In this document: positions 1-8,390 of the stretch, piece by piece
Numbering within the stretch: the stretch's first letter is position 1
Layout: every line of letters begins with the position of its first letter
Origin: Hymenobacter siberiensis
Lineage (GTDB): Bacteria > Bacteroidota > Bacteroidia > Cytophagales > Hymenobacteraceae
NCBI RefSeq assembly: GCF_018967845.1
Contig: NZ_JAHLZZ010000001.1
Location: forward strand, 4,216,001-4,280,000
Length of the DNA: 64,000 nucleotides
Direction of reading: 5' to 3'
Notes under the pieces: generated by a model
Seen by the model: only the letters and a program-made list of their open reading frames with translations
What the model was told of the DNA's origin: nothing
Database searches by the model: none
Translations under genes and position numbers: made by a program

Positions 1-17
1 CTCCCCCAACCCAATCC

Positions 18-503
18 ATGAAAAAGTTTCTGTTTCCCCTGCTGGCTGCTTTCGCCCTCACCGTTGGCACTGCTGCCGCCCAAACCACCACCCCCAACGA
101 TGCCAGCGCCATGCAGGGCCGGGGCCGCCAGCAAGGCTCGCCCGATGAAATGGCCAAGCGCCAGGCCGACCGGATGACCAAAGAGCTCGGCCTCAATACT
201 CACCAGACGGGCAAAGTGCAGCAGATTATGCTGGCGCGCGGCCAGGAAATGCAGACCATGCGCGGCCAGGACCGCGATGCCGACAACCGCGACCAGATGC
301 GCGAGCAAATGCAGGCCGGCCGCGCCAAGTACGACGCTCAATTCAAGGAAGTGCTGACCGCCGAGCAGTACACCAAGTACACCACCATGCAGGCCGACCG
401 CATGAACCGCGGCGGCGGCCCTGGAATGGGCGGGTCGGACGTTAAAAAGATGAAAGCCAAATCGACCGACGGTGACAAAATCAAAGTAAAAACCGACAAA
501 TAG
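18..503 (+). CDS. Small secreted Met/Gln/Arg-rich protein, DUF4890/Spy-like
   Basis: A 161-residue protein with a clear Sec signal peptide (charged KK, hydrophobic core, cleavage expected after AAA at about residue 21). The mature part is helical, charged and rich in Met, Gln and Arg. A segment around residues 45-120 (MAKRQADRMTKELGLN, later FKEVLTAEQYTKY) has the two-helix LTxxQ-like pattern of DUF4890 and Spy/CpxP-type periplasmic proteins of Bacteroidota. The C-terminus is Lys-rich. By family it is probably an envelope-stress or chaperone-like periplasmic protein, but no catalytic site is visible. It starts 17 bases into the window, so its upstream control is not seen. A long perfect hairpin follows the stop. 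Confidence 0.8.
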   Translation: MKKFLFPLLAAFALTVGTAAAQTTTPNDASAMQGRGRQQGSPDEMAKRQADRMTKELGLNTHQTGKVQQIMLARGQEMQTMRGQDRDADNRDQMREQMQAGRAKYDAQFKEVLTAEQYTKYTTMQADRMNRGGGPGMGGSDVKKMKAKSTDGDKIKVKTDK

Positions 504-520
504 AGCGGCTTCGGCAGCTG

Positions 521-568
521 AAAACGCAACAACGCCCCGGCCAGCTGGCCGGGGCGTTGTTGCGTTTT
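521..568 (+). terminator. Perfect intrinsic terminator hairpin
   Basis: A 22-bp perfect inverted repeat around an AGCT centre, GC-rich in the middle, beginning with AAAA and ending with TTTT. It lies 18 bases after the stop of the preceding secreted-protein gene, and its symmetry would let it work in both directions. Confidence 0.85.
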
Positions 569-615
569 GGTGCATTGCGTCCCGTGGGGCGGCCGGGGCC
601 GGAGTCCTGAAAAGC

Positions 616-648
616 AAAAGGCTACTCCTGATGCAGGAGTAGCCTTTT
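616..648. terminator. Bidirectional terminator hairpin
   Basis: A 15-bp perfect stem (AAAAGGCTACTCCTG and its complement) with a 3-base loop. T runs flank it on both strands. It is 29 bases beyond the stop of the minus-strand gene that follows and probably terminates that gene. Confidence 0.8.
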
Positions 649-677
649 CATTATTCGTTTTTGGGAAAGCTCCAGCG

Positions 678-947
678 CTACAGCGTGCGGTGAGCCCGGC
701 CGCCCCGAGCCACGCGTGGTGCCGAGCTATGCCGCTTGGCCGCCTTGGAGCGGTGCTTGAACAGGCCAAAGAAGCCTCTTTTTTGGTTGCTGTGGCCGCG
801 ATAGTAGCGGTACACCGGCACGTAGTTGCCAGCAGTGGGCTTGCGCCGATGAATGGGCCGCGACGTGGCTGTCGTGGCCGACGCAGCGTAAGATTCGGAG
901 GCCAAAAAGCCCAACATGCAGAGAAATAACAGAGCGGTACGCAGCAT
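678..947 (-). CDS. Small basic secreted protein of unknown function
   Basis: An 89-residue protein with an N-terminal signal peptide (MLRTALLFLCMLGFLASESYA, about 21 residues). The mature part is very basic (runs such as RPIHRRKP and KHRSKAAKRHSS) with a Tyr-rich stretch VPVYRYYRG. No enzyme motif is visible. This reading was chosen over two longer overlapping frames because only it has a plausible signal peptide and a downstream terminator. Small basic exported proteins of this kind are common and uncharacterised in Hymenobacter. Confidence 0.6.
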   Translation of the reverse strand: MLRTALLFLCMLGFLASESYAASATTATSRPIHRRKPTAGNYVPVYRYYRGHSNQKRGFFGLFKHRSKAAKRHSSAPRVARGGRAHRTL

Positions 948-1400
948 AAAAAAGGTGGTAATGGTGGTACGTGCACATGGCGTTTTGCGCCAGCGTGTAG
1001 CGGCTTGCTACTAAAATACTAACTCCGAAAACGGAAGAAATATTGCCTGCGTTGTCCTTTTTATCGACCAGTCCATTCTGTCAATCGACGAAACAAGTAC
1101 CTGAATAGTTGAAAATGAGGGGCTAATAGCTCGTGTTATTTCCTCTCATTTCAAATATTAATTATCAGGTTAACTACTGATTAGCGATTCTTAAGCACTA
1201 ACAATTAGCACTCATTTAATTATTTATTGAATATTCAGCGCTTTATATTTCATGGCAATCCTGCCCTTGCTGGCCTTGCTGGCCTTGCTGGCGCGAGATT
1301 AGCGCAGCGTAACTCGTGACTTGCCATAACGGGTAGGCTGAGCCTCTCCTGCCGCGCCAGCGGCAAGGGAGGTTTGGATAATCTGCGCTGGCGTAAATCG
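948..1400. other. AT-rich non-coding stretch
   Basis: No convincing gene. Positions 1000-1250 are much richer in A and T than the rest of the window. Around 1262-1290 there is a short direct repeat (CTTGCTGGC three times). The stretch leads into the remnant of an ABC transporter gene, so it may be decayed accessory DNA. Confidence 0.5.
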
Positions 1401-1472
1401 TTCTGCTGTGAGGCACAGCCTCACCCAAATCATGGACTCGGACTATATCTACGTCATGAAAAATGGCACCTA

Positions 1473-2679
1473 GTGTTCTGACAACCTAATTAAAGTAGTT
1501 ATTATTAGTGGCTGACACCTGGTTTTTTCGTCATGGCCCGCCTCGCTCAACCCGTTCAATTAACCGCTTCTGATACATCCGCTTTGCGGGCCATCGTTAA
1601 AAAAGGCACCCATAAGAGCCGCAAAATCACGCGGGCGCGGGCCTTGTTGTTGATGGGTGCGGGCAAAAGCGCGTCGGTGGTTCAGGTCGAAGCGGGCATT
1701 GGGGCCAACCAGTACTATTGTCTCAAGCGGCGCTACCTGGCGGCCGGTCTATCCGAAGCGTTGGAAGAACGCCCGCGCAGCGGACAACCGCCCAAAGTAA
1801 CGGGCGCCCTGGAAGCGAAAATCACCAGCCTGGCCTGTAGCGCCGCGCCGGCCGGGGCGGCGCGCTGGACCTTGTCGCTGCTCAACGAGCGGCTCGTCTC
1901 GCTCGATTACGGACCCGCCGTTTCCAACGAAACGATTCGCAAAGTTTTAAAAAAAGCCGCCTCAAGCCCTGGCTGAAGCAAATGTGGTGCATCGGCACGG
2001 TCACGAGCGAGTACCTGGCGAACAGGGAAGACGTACTGGATGTGTACGCGCAGCCCGCCGTGGCGGGCGTGGTGCGGCTCTGCTTCGACGAGCGGCCCTG
2101 CCAGCTGCTCGACCACGTGCTGACCCCCGATTCCGCCTAAGCCCAACGCCACCCAAAAAGAACATCAGGAATACGTACGCAAAGGCGTCTGCAACGTGCT
2201 ACTGGCCTACAACCTCGACACGGGCCAGCGCCATCTGCAGGTCACGACCACCAAAACCAAGGCCGATTACGCCCACTTTATGGACTGGCTCGTGCAAGCC
2301 CACTACCCTGACGCGGCGAAAATTAAGCTCGTGCAAGATAATTACAGCACCCACAGCTACGGCGCTTTTTACGAACACCTGCCCCTGGACACGGCCCGCG
2401 ACCTGCGCCACCGGCTCGAATTTCATTACACGCCCAAGCACGCCTCGTGGCTCAACATGGCCGAAATCGAGTTCTCGGCCCTTTCCCACCAGTGCTTGGA
2501 CCGCCGTATCGGCACCCAGGAACGACTCGAAGAAGAAGCCTTGATTTGGCAAGCCAACCGAAACGCGGCCGCCACGAAAGTCAATTGGTCCTTCACCACG
2601 GAAAAGGCCCGGAATACGTTGAAAAACAGGCACGAGGAATTACCCAAAATAAGCCCCCAAAACTAAAGTGTCAGAACAC
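1473..2679 (+). mobile_element. IS630-family insertion sequence, 1207 bp
   Basis: The ends are the perfect 11-bp inverted repeat GTGTTCTGACA / TGTCAGAACAC, and each end is flanked by TA (1471-1472 and 2680-2681), the target duplication characteristic of IS630/Tc1-mariner elements. The interior is filled by one transposase coding region split over three frames. Size, ends, target and transposase all agree with IS630. It inserted into an ABC transporter ATPase remnant. Confidence 0.9.
1533..2666 (+). pseudogene. IS630-family transposase, frameshifted twice
   Basis: Frame 1 (1533-1976) encodes the N-terminal helix-turn-helix region (ITRARALLLMGAGKSA, then RPRSGQPPKV). A -1 shift at the run of seven A at 1949-1955, in phase A-AAA-AAA, leads into LKPWLKQMWCIG and the first catalytic Asp in LCFDE. 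That frame stops at 2138-2140. A +1 shift at the C run 2124-2128 is needed to reach IPPKPNATQKEH, the second Asp in VQDNYSTH and the Glu in NMAEIE. The first shift could be programmed ribosomal frameshifting, as in many IS. The second looks like a one-base insertion that kills the gene. The complete DDE triad survives across the frames. Confidence 0.85.
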
Positions 2680-3090
2680 TAGTAGAAAGCGGCATCCACG
2701 ACGAGCTCTACGATATGAAAGGCACCTACCGCGAGATTTTCGACGCTTCGGCCCGCAGCTTAAATATCGAGAAGCTGGCCCGGACCATGGCCGATGACGG
2801 GGACGAGGTGCTGGATACGGCTTCGTGAGGCGTCTTTAGTTCAAATCCTACGCGTGGCTTCTACTCATTAATCAAATCTTTTCGTTAGAGCGAGCCTGGT
2901 TTGCTTCGTGCATACTCTTGATGTAGGGCCCGTGTCTCCACCATTGCAATAGCGGCACCTGATACTATTTGAGCAGTTTTTTTTCTGCTATAATGCATGT
3001 TCTCAAGAATAACGGCAAGATTAACACTGGATTGAGCTCGCGCCGGTTGGGTGGCTCCAGTACATTTGCTGCTCCCTTAATCACCTTTCA

Positions 3091-3819
3091 ATGAAACACT
3101 ACTTCTACCCACTCGCTTTGGGACTGATTGCTCTTGTTGGCTGCAGCAAAAGCAAGTCCGAAGAGACGCCTAAGTTTGATACCACTGGTACTTACACTGT
3201 TTCCACTACGCCAGAGCCTAGGCCGATGCGTATGTTTACCCAAACCGGTGAAGTACGAAACGATGCGTTAATCCAACGATATTTCGAGCGTCAATACGCC
3301 GGCTTGCCCATAAAATCGGGCGTTATTCCGCCGTTTCTGGCAGCTGAACTGGTTTTCACCAGCCCTTCAGAAGCCATTCTCAACACTACTACTTTGATGA
3401 GCGGAACCCCCCAAACTTCCAACGTGCCCCTAACGTTTTCTGGCCTCACCAATGAAAGAGCTGTACTGACATCGAAGAACCCGAAACCTTCCACTTCTCC
3501 ATCCGGCAACTCCAGCAAGTGCGACAACATCGTGCGCGACATCCAAGGCGTTTCGCCAGTCTATACCTGCACCTCACTGCCTCCATCCACTGGCTTTGGG
3601 ACACAATGTGAGTTCAAACCGGTATATGTGCTCAACCTACGTGGCGAGCAGGCGAGCATTGCCATCATGTTTTACTACTTTTCGGCGACCGTAAGCGGCG
3701 GAAGTTGCGGGATGGGAGGAAATCTATTCAACGTGCTGAACGCTGCCCTGCCCGGCCGTATCGCCTCCGGCGATACGCTGGTGGTGCAGGAAGCTGAGCT
3801 ACCTCTGGTGAAGAAGTAA
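3091..3819 (+). CDS. Lipoprotein of unknown function
   Basis: A 242-residue protein with a type II signal peptide and lipobox LVGC (Cys at residue 18) followed by Ser and Lys, so probably an outer-membrane or periplasmic lipoprotein. The mature part is Thr/Ser/Pro-rich near the start and includes several Cys residues (SKCDN, TCTS, QCEFK, SCGMG) that could form disulfides. No known domain is recognised. Base composition is lower in GC than the neighbouring core genes. It stands alone: upstream is 260 bases of AT-rich DNA without a gene, downstream a short repeat-containing gap. Confidence 0.75.
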   Translation: MKHYFYPLALGLIALVGCSKSKSEETPKFDTTGTYTVSTTPEPRPMRMFTQTGEVRNDALIQRYFERQYAGLPIKSGVIPPFLAAELVFTSPSEAILNTTTLMSGTPQTSNVPLTFSGLTNERAVLTSKNPKPSTSPSGNSSKCDNIVRDIQGVSPVYTCTSLPPSTGFGTQCEFKPVYVLNLRGEQASIAIMFYYFSATVSGGSCGMGGNLFNVLNAALPGRIASGDTLVVQEAELPLVKK

Positions 3820-3861
3820 AGTCCACCCACCTCACCCTGGGACTATACACCCGTTGCGGAG

Positions 3862-3935
3862 GCCGCAAACTGGTTGTCAGACGCTGCGAATCCCTTATCA
3901 GAAACCGCAAATTGGCTTACAGACGCTACGCGTTC
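3862..3935. repeat. Imperfect direct repeat
   Basis: Two diverged copies of a roughly 35-base unit: GCCGCAAACTGGTTGTCAGA then CGCTGCG, and ACCGCAAATTGGCTTACAGA then CGCTACG. They lie between the lipoprotein gene and the ABC ATPase. No function can be assigned. Confidence 0.45.
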
Positions 3936-3985
3936 AAATGACGCTGTTTTGTAAAATGATATTTTACTAAGTGACGATGTTTCCC

Positions 3986-4021
3986 CGCTGCTGGCACGCG
4001 TCGCGGACGCGCGCCAGCAGC
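3986..4021. repeat. GC-rich palindrome of the CACGCGTCGC family
   Basis: A nearly perfect 17-bp stem, left arm CGCTGCTGGCACGCGTC, around a 2-base loop. It lies 34 bases upstream of the ABC ATPase start. The motif GGCACGCGTCGCrGACGCG recurs in the palindrome at 12547-12684, so this is a repeated element rather than a gene-specific structure. It could form a strong hairpin in the leader of the downstream mRNA. Confidence 0.65.
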
Positions 4022-4054
4022 GGGCAGCGGCCCAGGCCCGTTCTTTGCGGCTGC

Positions 4055-5068
4055 ATGGACATCCTTACCGTCACCAACCTCAGCCTCACCGAAAACGGCT
4101 TTACCGCGCTCCAGCCCATCAGCTTCAGCCAAAAGCTAGGGCAAAAGCTGGCGCTGGCCGGCGAAAGCGGAGCCGGCAAAAGCACGCTACTGCAACTGGT
4201 GGCCGGCCTTATTCAGCCCACTACTGGCACGGTGCACGCTAACGGCAGCCGGGTGCGCGGGCCGCAGGATGTACTGGTGCCCGGCCACCCCGGCGTAGCC
4301 TACCTCTCCCAAAAATCCGATTTGCCGCAATTTCTGCGCGTGGAGCAGGTGCTGCGCTATGCCAACAAGCGCCCCGAAGCTGAGGCGCAGGCCGTGTACG
4401 AGCTGTGCCGCATCGCCCACCTGATGCTACGCCGCACCGACCAGCTCTCCGGCGGCGAGCAGCAGCGGGTGGCGCTGGCACGGCTGCTGCTAGGTGCGCC
4501 GCGCCTGCTGCTGCTCGATGAGCCGTTCTCGAACCTCGACCGGACGCACAAGCGCCTTTTGCAGAGCATTATCGAGGAATTGGGCACGCGCCTGGGCATC
4601 ACCTGCCTGCTGGTATCGCACGACGCGGCCGACGTGCTGGGATGGGCCGATGAGGTTCTGGTGCTGCACCGGGGGCGACTGGTGCAGCAGGGCACCCCCC
4701 GGCAACTCTACCACCAGCCGGTAGACGAGGCCACGGCGGCCCTGTTTGGCGACTACAACCTGGTGCGCGGCGCGGCCCGGCGGGCGCTGCTGCCGGGGCG
4801 GCGCTTCAAAAAAGACACGGCCCTGCTGGTGCGACCCGAGCAGCTACAGCTGCGGCCGGTGGGCAGCGGCGGGGCCCGGGGCACGGTGCAGGCCGTGCGG
4901 TTTTTGGGCAGCTACTCGGAAGTGGAATTAACTATTGCAGACCAGCTTGTGCGCGTACGCGTGGCCGCGACTACCCTCCAGCCACGCGATGAAACCAACA
5001 TTACGATAATGGCGGAGGCGGGCTGGAGTATCCCGCTAACCCCGCCCGGCGCACAGGTCACAATTTGA
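4055..5068 (+). CDS. ABC transporter ATP-binding protein with TOBE domain (PotA/FbpC type)
   Basis: A 337-residue ATPase that would power import or export through a partner permease. Walker A is GESGAGKST (residues 36-44), then Q-loop AYLSQK, signature LSGGEQQ, Walker B LLLLDEP and H-loop VSHD. The last 70 or so residues (LLVRPEQLQLRPVG onward) form a TOBE domain as in polyamine, iron and molybdate importers. The start at MDILTVTNLS was chosen because the upstream extension runs through a palindrome and lacks family similarity. No permease or binding protein is adjacent, so the partner must be elsewhere. The 3' end overlaps the convergent hydrolase gene by 11 bases. Confidence 0.85.
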   Translation: MDILTVTNLSLTENGFTALQPISFSQKLGQKLALAGESGAGKSTLLQLVAGLIQPTTGTVHANGSRVRGPQDVLVPGHPGVAYLSQKSDLPQFLRVEQVLRYANKRPEAEAQAVYELCRIAHLMLRRTDQLSGGEQQRVALARLLLGAPRLLLLDEPFSNLDRTHKRLLQSIIEELGTRLGITCLLVSHDAADVLGWADEVLVLHRGRLVQQGTPRQLYHQPVDEATAALFGDYNLVRGAARRALLPGRRFKKDTALLVRPEQLQLRPVGSGGARGTVQAVRFLGSYSEVELTIADQLVRVRVAATTLQPRDETNITIMAEAGWSIPLTPPGAQVTI

Positions 5069-6125
5069 GCTTGACTTTACCAGGCGCAGCCTTTCCCGAT
5101 TTCACCGGCTGGTCGGCAAACGCTCCGGGGCGGGCGGCCTGTACTTGCTCGGCGGCTACGCGCTGTAGGAAAACGGCCTCGGTCGGGCTGATGCCAAGCG
5201 CCACGGCCGCCTGCTCGGCGGCGCCGAGGGCGCAGGGGTCGCGGCCGGTTATTTCGCCGAACAGCACGCAGGCCGTGAGGTAGGCCCCCCAGTTGCTGGG
5301 GTGGTAGTGGTCTTCGGCCCAGAGGTCGATTTTGCCGGGCTCGGGGGCGTAGGGGTTGCGCTGGGCCAAGCCGATTTGCACGGCGCGCAGCCAGGCATCG
5401 CCGGCCGGCGCAATGCTTTTGAAGCCCGGATTCTGCGCCAGCAAACCGTAGTAGGCCGCGTGCAGCTCGCGGGCCATTGAGTCGATGGGAAGGCCGCTGA
5501 AGGGCGTGCCGGCTGGGTAGCAGAGGTCGGCGCGGGGCCAAGTCTGGAAGAGGAATACGCTGGCGGCGGGGTTGGCGGCGTGCACGGCCTGCTCCAGCCG
5601 GGTAGCGTAGTCGCGGAACAGCTCGGGGTGGCCGCCGTGGCGCGGGGGCAGCACCCATTGGCTGTGCTCCTGTAGCACCACAGTGTGCCAGCGCGGCTGC
5701 TGAATGATGGGCAGGGCGTGCTCGTAGTGATATTGTAGCGGCCGGGCATTGATTTCCTCGAAGTGGACTTCGTATTTCAGGCTGGCTTCTTCGGTGAATT
5801 TCTGGAAGATGCCGGGAATACCGCCCCATACCACGGGCTCGCCGGTGGTGGTTTCACAACGGGGGTGGGTAGCGGGCAGGCCGTAGTTCTCGTCGGTTAC
5901 GTGGGCGGCGTTGTAAGCCAGTACGGGCTGGTATTTGCCGTGAAAAAAGCTATTACCGACGAATAGAATGGTATTGACGGGTGCCGGTGCGGCCGGAGTG
6001 CGAACGGGCCGCCCTTGCGCCCCAGCGGGGGCTGGCATACCCGGGAGCAGGCCCACCAAGGCCACTACCAAGAGCTTACGTAGCGTTTGATTCACAGAGA
6101 TAGAAGTAAGTAGCAAAGACAACAT
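5058..6125 (-). CDS. Secreted SGNH/GDSL-like hydrolase
   Basis: About 355 residues. The start at 6125 gives an N-terminal hydrophobic segment (LRKLLVVALVGLLPG...APAGAQG) typical of a signal peptide; an upstream start would add an unlikely polar extension. After it, NTILFVGNSFFHG resembles block I of SGNH hydrolases with a GNS in place of GDS, and DHYHPSNWGAYL near the C-terminus resembles the DxxH block (AEDHYHPS). These suggest an esterase or carbohydrate deacetylase acting in the periplasm. The substrate cannot be told. It converges with the ABC ATPase, overlapping by 11 bases. Confidence 0.75.
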   Translation of the reverse strand: MLSLLLTSISVNQTLRKLLVVALVGLLPGMPAPAGAQGRPVRTPAAPAPVNTILFVGNSFFHGKYQPVLAYNAAHVTDENYGLPATHPRCETTTGEPVVWGGIPGIFQKFTEEASLKYEVHFEEINARPLQYHYEHALPIIQQPRWHTVVLQEHSQWVLPPRHGGHPELFRDYATRLEQAVHAANPAASVFLFQTWPRADLCYPAGTPFSGLPIDSMARELHAAYYGLLAQNPGFKSIAPAGDAWLRAVQIGLAQRNPYAPEPGKIDLWAEDHYHPSNWGAYLTACVLFGEITGRDPCALGAAEQAAVALGISPTEAVFLQRVAAEQVQAARPGAFADQPVKSGKAAPGKVKLKL

Positions 6126-6241
6126 GCGGCGGCTTGCTCCGAGATGCCAGTCACCGTCCTTTCCTGATGGGTCAGGAATTTGGGCATGCAAGAAACGATT
6201 TTTTCAGCAAACCGCCGCAATTTTTTAATTAAATCATTGTA

Positions 6242-6997
6242 TTACAATAGCTTTTGCACCCAGCGCAGCGGCAGCCATTTCATGGCGCGGGCCATCAGGG
6301 CCCAGGGCCAGCCGGGCACGAAGGCCTGCACCGGCTCGCGCTCAATGGCTTTCACGAGGGCCCGGCAGCCGGTTTCGGTGTCTACCATGTAGGGTGTGCT
6401 TTTCACCTTGGCGTTGATTTCGGAGCGGATATAGCCGGGGTACATAATGCTGACCTTGATGGGCGAGTTCAGCAAATCGGCCCGAATTCCCTCGGTGAGG
6501 GCCGAGAGGCCGGCCTTGGTAGCGGCGTAAGTCGTCTGGGCGCGGGGCATGCCGCGCATGGCCGCCACCGACGAAATAGTGACCAAGTGCCCCGCGTTCT
6601 GGGCCCGAAAAATCTCCAGCGCCGCCTCGCACTGCGCCAGCGCGGCCACGAAGTTGGTCTGGGCCGTTTGCAGGTTGGCGTGGAAGTAGCCGGTGCCCAG
6701 CGAGGCGCCCTTGCCCATGCCGGCATTCACAATGATGCGGTCGATGGTGCCTAGGTCGGCCTGGAAGGCGCGGAAGACTTCAAAAACCTGGTCGTGGTTG
6801 TTCACATCGAGAGCGCGCACGAAGATTTTTATGGTCGGATGTGCGGCTTCCAGCTCGGCTTTCAGGGCGTCGAGGCGGTCGGTGCGGCGGGCGCAGAGGG
6901 CGAGGTTGCGGCCCATGCGGGCGTATTCGCGGGCCATGCCTTCGCCCAGGCCCGAGCTGGCCCCGGTGATGAGGATGTTGTGGCGGGTGGTGGTCAT
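6242..6997 (-). CDS. Short-chain dehydrogenase/reductase
   Basis: A 251-residue Rossmann-fold oxidoreductase. The cofactor motif TGASSGLG is at residues 11-18, NAGMG sits at the end of beta-4, the catalytic Ser is in VTISSVA and the YxxxK pair in TYAATKAG, all in classical SDR order. An Arg-containing segment after beta-2 (CARRTDRLD) favours NADP(H). The C-terminal tail (PWALMARAMKWLPLRWVQKLL) is amphipathic or hydrophobic and may touch the membrane, as in several lipid-acting SDRs. It is the last gene of a minus-strand acyl-CoA block, so an acyl or hydroxyacyl substrate is plausible but unproven. Confidence 0.88.
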   Translation of the reverse strand: MTTTRHNILITGASSGLGEGMAREYARMGRNLALCARRTDRLDALKAELEAAHPTIKIFVRALDVNNHDQVFEVFRAFQADLGTIDRIIVNAGMGKGASLGTGYFHANLQTAQTNFVAALAQCEAALEIFRAQNAGHLVTISSVAAMRGMPRAQTTYAATKAGLSALTEGIRADLLNSPIKVSIMYPGYIRSEINAKVKSTPYMVDTETGCRALVKAIEREPVQAFVPGWPWALMARAMKWLPLRWVQKLL

Positions 6998-7029
6998 GTT
7001 TTAGGGTGGGAATGAAGATGTGTATTGAA

Positions 7030-7139
7030 CGTCATGTCGAGCGCAGCCGAGACATCTCGCGTGTGGTAGTAATCCAATCGTTGCCACGTCATTGATTTGT
7101 GAGAGCACGCGAGATGTCTCGGCTGCGCTCGACATGACG
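7030..7139. repeat. Long palindrome, family A (GTCATGTCGAGCGCAGCCGA)
   Basis: Two 34-base arms (7030-7063 and 7106-7139), perfect complements, separated by 42 unrelated bases. The arm contains CGAGCGCAGCCGAGACATCT, a variant of the core shared by many palindromes in the window. It lies between the SDR gene and the kinase gene, both on the minus strand. Confidence 0.9.
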
Positions 7140-7153
7140 CCCTTTTGGTATCG

Positions 7154-8233
7154 CTATCTACTCCCACGCATCGCCCGCCGGCAGCGCCAGTGCAGGTAAT
7201 GCACGAAAATCCAGAAGTTTTTAAATGCCGGATTGCGGGTCTGCTTGTGGTGGTAGCGGTAGTAAATCTGCTGGGCGATGGCCGAGAGCCGAAACAGCCC
7301 ATACACTTCATAAAAAGCCCAGTTCTCGGGCTGAAAACCGGTTTTCTCGCAGTAGTAGGCCACCACTTCCTGGCGGGTGAGCATGCCGGGCAGGTGCGTG
7401 GGCTGGCGGCGGGTGGCCTGGGCCAGGAAATCGTCGTCGGCCTGAACCCAGTAGGCCAGCAGGTTGCCCAGGTCCATGAGGGGGTCGCCGAGAGTGGCCA
7501 GCTCCCAATCCAGAATACCCAGAATACGCGTGGGGTCGTCGGCATCAAGCACCACGTTGTCGAACCGAAAATCGTTGTGCGTGATGCAGATGTGCTCCTG
7601 CGTTGGCTGGTGCGTCTCCAGCCACTGCATGATGCGTTGGCCGCTGGGCACGTTCCAGGTGCGGGCCTGGGTGTAGCGCTTGCTCCAGCCCGAAATCTGG
7701 CGCTGGGTGTAGCCGGTGCCGCTGCTCAGCCCCGCCAGGCCGGCCGCCTTATAATCCACCTGGTGCAGCTCAATCAGCGCATCGAGCACGTTCAGACACA
7801 ATTGACGCACGGTGGCGGGTGGCAGCTCGAGCCCCCGCGGCAGGTTCTTGCGCGGGATGATGCCGGCCACGCGCTCCATCACATAGAAATCGACGCCGAT
7901 AATGCTAGTGTCCTCGCAGTAGGCCACCATTGCGGGTACGTAGCCGAAAACAGGTTTCAGGGCCTTTTGCACGCGGTATTCGCGGCCCATGTCGTGGGCC
8001 GATTTGGCCTTGGTTCCGGCTGGTGGGCGGCGCAGGATAAGGTCGGCGTTGTCGTATTCGAGGCGGTAGGTCCAGTTCGATGCCCCGCCGGCGTACTGCG
8101 TCACGCGCGGCAGCCCGCGCAGGTCGGGGCGCTGCTGCTTCAGCCAGCCATCGACGGCGGTGGCGTCCAGCTCCTCGCCGGGGCGCAGTGGGCCAGCGGT
8201 ATCGAGGAGGCGGGCGGCGGGATTAGGAGTCAT
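7154..8233 (-). CDS. APH-fold acyl kinase (LvaA / ACAD10-11 kinase-like phosphotransferase)
   Basis: A 359-residue member of the aminoglycoside-phosphotransferase/choline-kinase fold. A nucleotide-binding loop GGASNWTY is near residue 50, then LILRRPP with the ATP-binding Lys/Arg region, catalytic loop HNDFRFDNVVL and metal-binding ILDWELATLGDPLMDLG. These match the subfamily fused to or encoded beside acyl-CoA dehydrogenases (LvaA of Pseudomonas, the kinase domains of ACAD10/11), which phosphorylate 4-hydroxyacyl-CoA, rather than drug-resistance kinases. The next gene upstream in the same direction is an acyl-CoA dehydrogenase, which strengthens the call. Substrate is inference. Confidence 0.85.
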   Translation of the reverse strand: MTPNPAARLLDTAGPLRPGEELDATAVDGWLKQQRPDLRGLPRVTQYAGGASNWTYRLEYDNADLILRRPPAGTKAKSAHDMGREYRVQKALKPVFGYVPAMVAYCEDTSIIGVDFYVMERVAGIIPRKNLPRGLELPPATVRQLCLNVLDALIELHQVDYKAAGLAGLSSGTGYTQRQISGWSKRYTQARTWNVPSGQRIMQWLETHQPTQEHICITHNDFRFDNVVLDADDPTRILGILDWELATLGDPLMDLGNLLAYWVQADDDFLAQATRRQPTHLPGMLTRQEVVAYYCEKTGFQPENWAFYEVYGLFRLSAIAQQIYYRYHHKQTRNPAFKNFWIFVHYLHWRCRRAMRGSR

Positions 8234-8256
8234 AAAGTCAGGAAAAGATGGAACGT

Positions 8257-8386
8257 CAAACTCCCCTCCTTACCAAGGAGGGGATGTTTCCGCTGCGCGG
8301 AAACAGGGGTGGTTGTGGGCGTTGAACTGTCAGCCGGGGCTTCGTTCAGTTGTCGTTCAACGAGTTCAACCACCCCAATTTCAGCT
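8257..8386. repeat. Compound inverted-repeat element
   Basis: Contains a CTCCCCTCCTT/AAGGAGGGG hairpin (8263-8284), a GTTTCCGCTGCGCGGAAAC hairpin, and outer complementary pieces GGGGTGGTTG (about 8306) and CAACCACCCC. The mosaic of nested palindromes fills the gap between the acyl-CoA dehydrogenase and the kinase. It has no coding potential and looks like a repeated intergenic element. Confidence 0.6.
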
Positions 8387-8390
8387 TCAC

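Larger units (their letters stand above)
1399..2828 (+). pseudogene. 3' remnant of an ABC exporter ATPase gene, interrupted by an IS
   Basis: Positions 1399-1470 read RSAVRHSLTQIMDSDYIYVM then KNGT. Positions 2682-2828 read VESGIHDELYDMKGTYREIF and on to a TGA stop. Together they match the H-loop and the tail typical of ABC-exporter ATPases (IAHRL-T-I..AD-I-VM..G..VE-G-HDEL...GTY). The insertion sequence at 1473-2679 lies between the two halves. Nothing upstream of the H-loop is recognisable, so most of the gene (membrane domain, Walker A, signature) is missing. The halves do not rejoin perfectly in frame if a single TA target is restored, suggesting that a base changed or the gene was already decaying. 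Confidence 0.7.

Noticed and set aside
1243..1428. A 61-residue minus-strand open frame
   Set aside because: It overlaps the H-loop remnant of the ABC gene, has no start context or domain, and its repeat GQQGQQGQQG comes from a short direct repeat in non-coding DNA.
2830..2860. A tRNA-like T-arm (GTTCAAATCC)
   Set aside because: No acceptor stem, anticodon arm or complete cloverleaf could be drawn around it.
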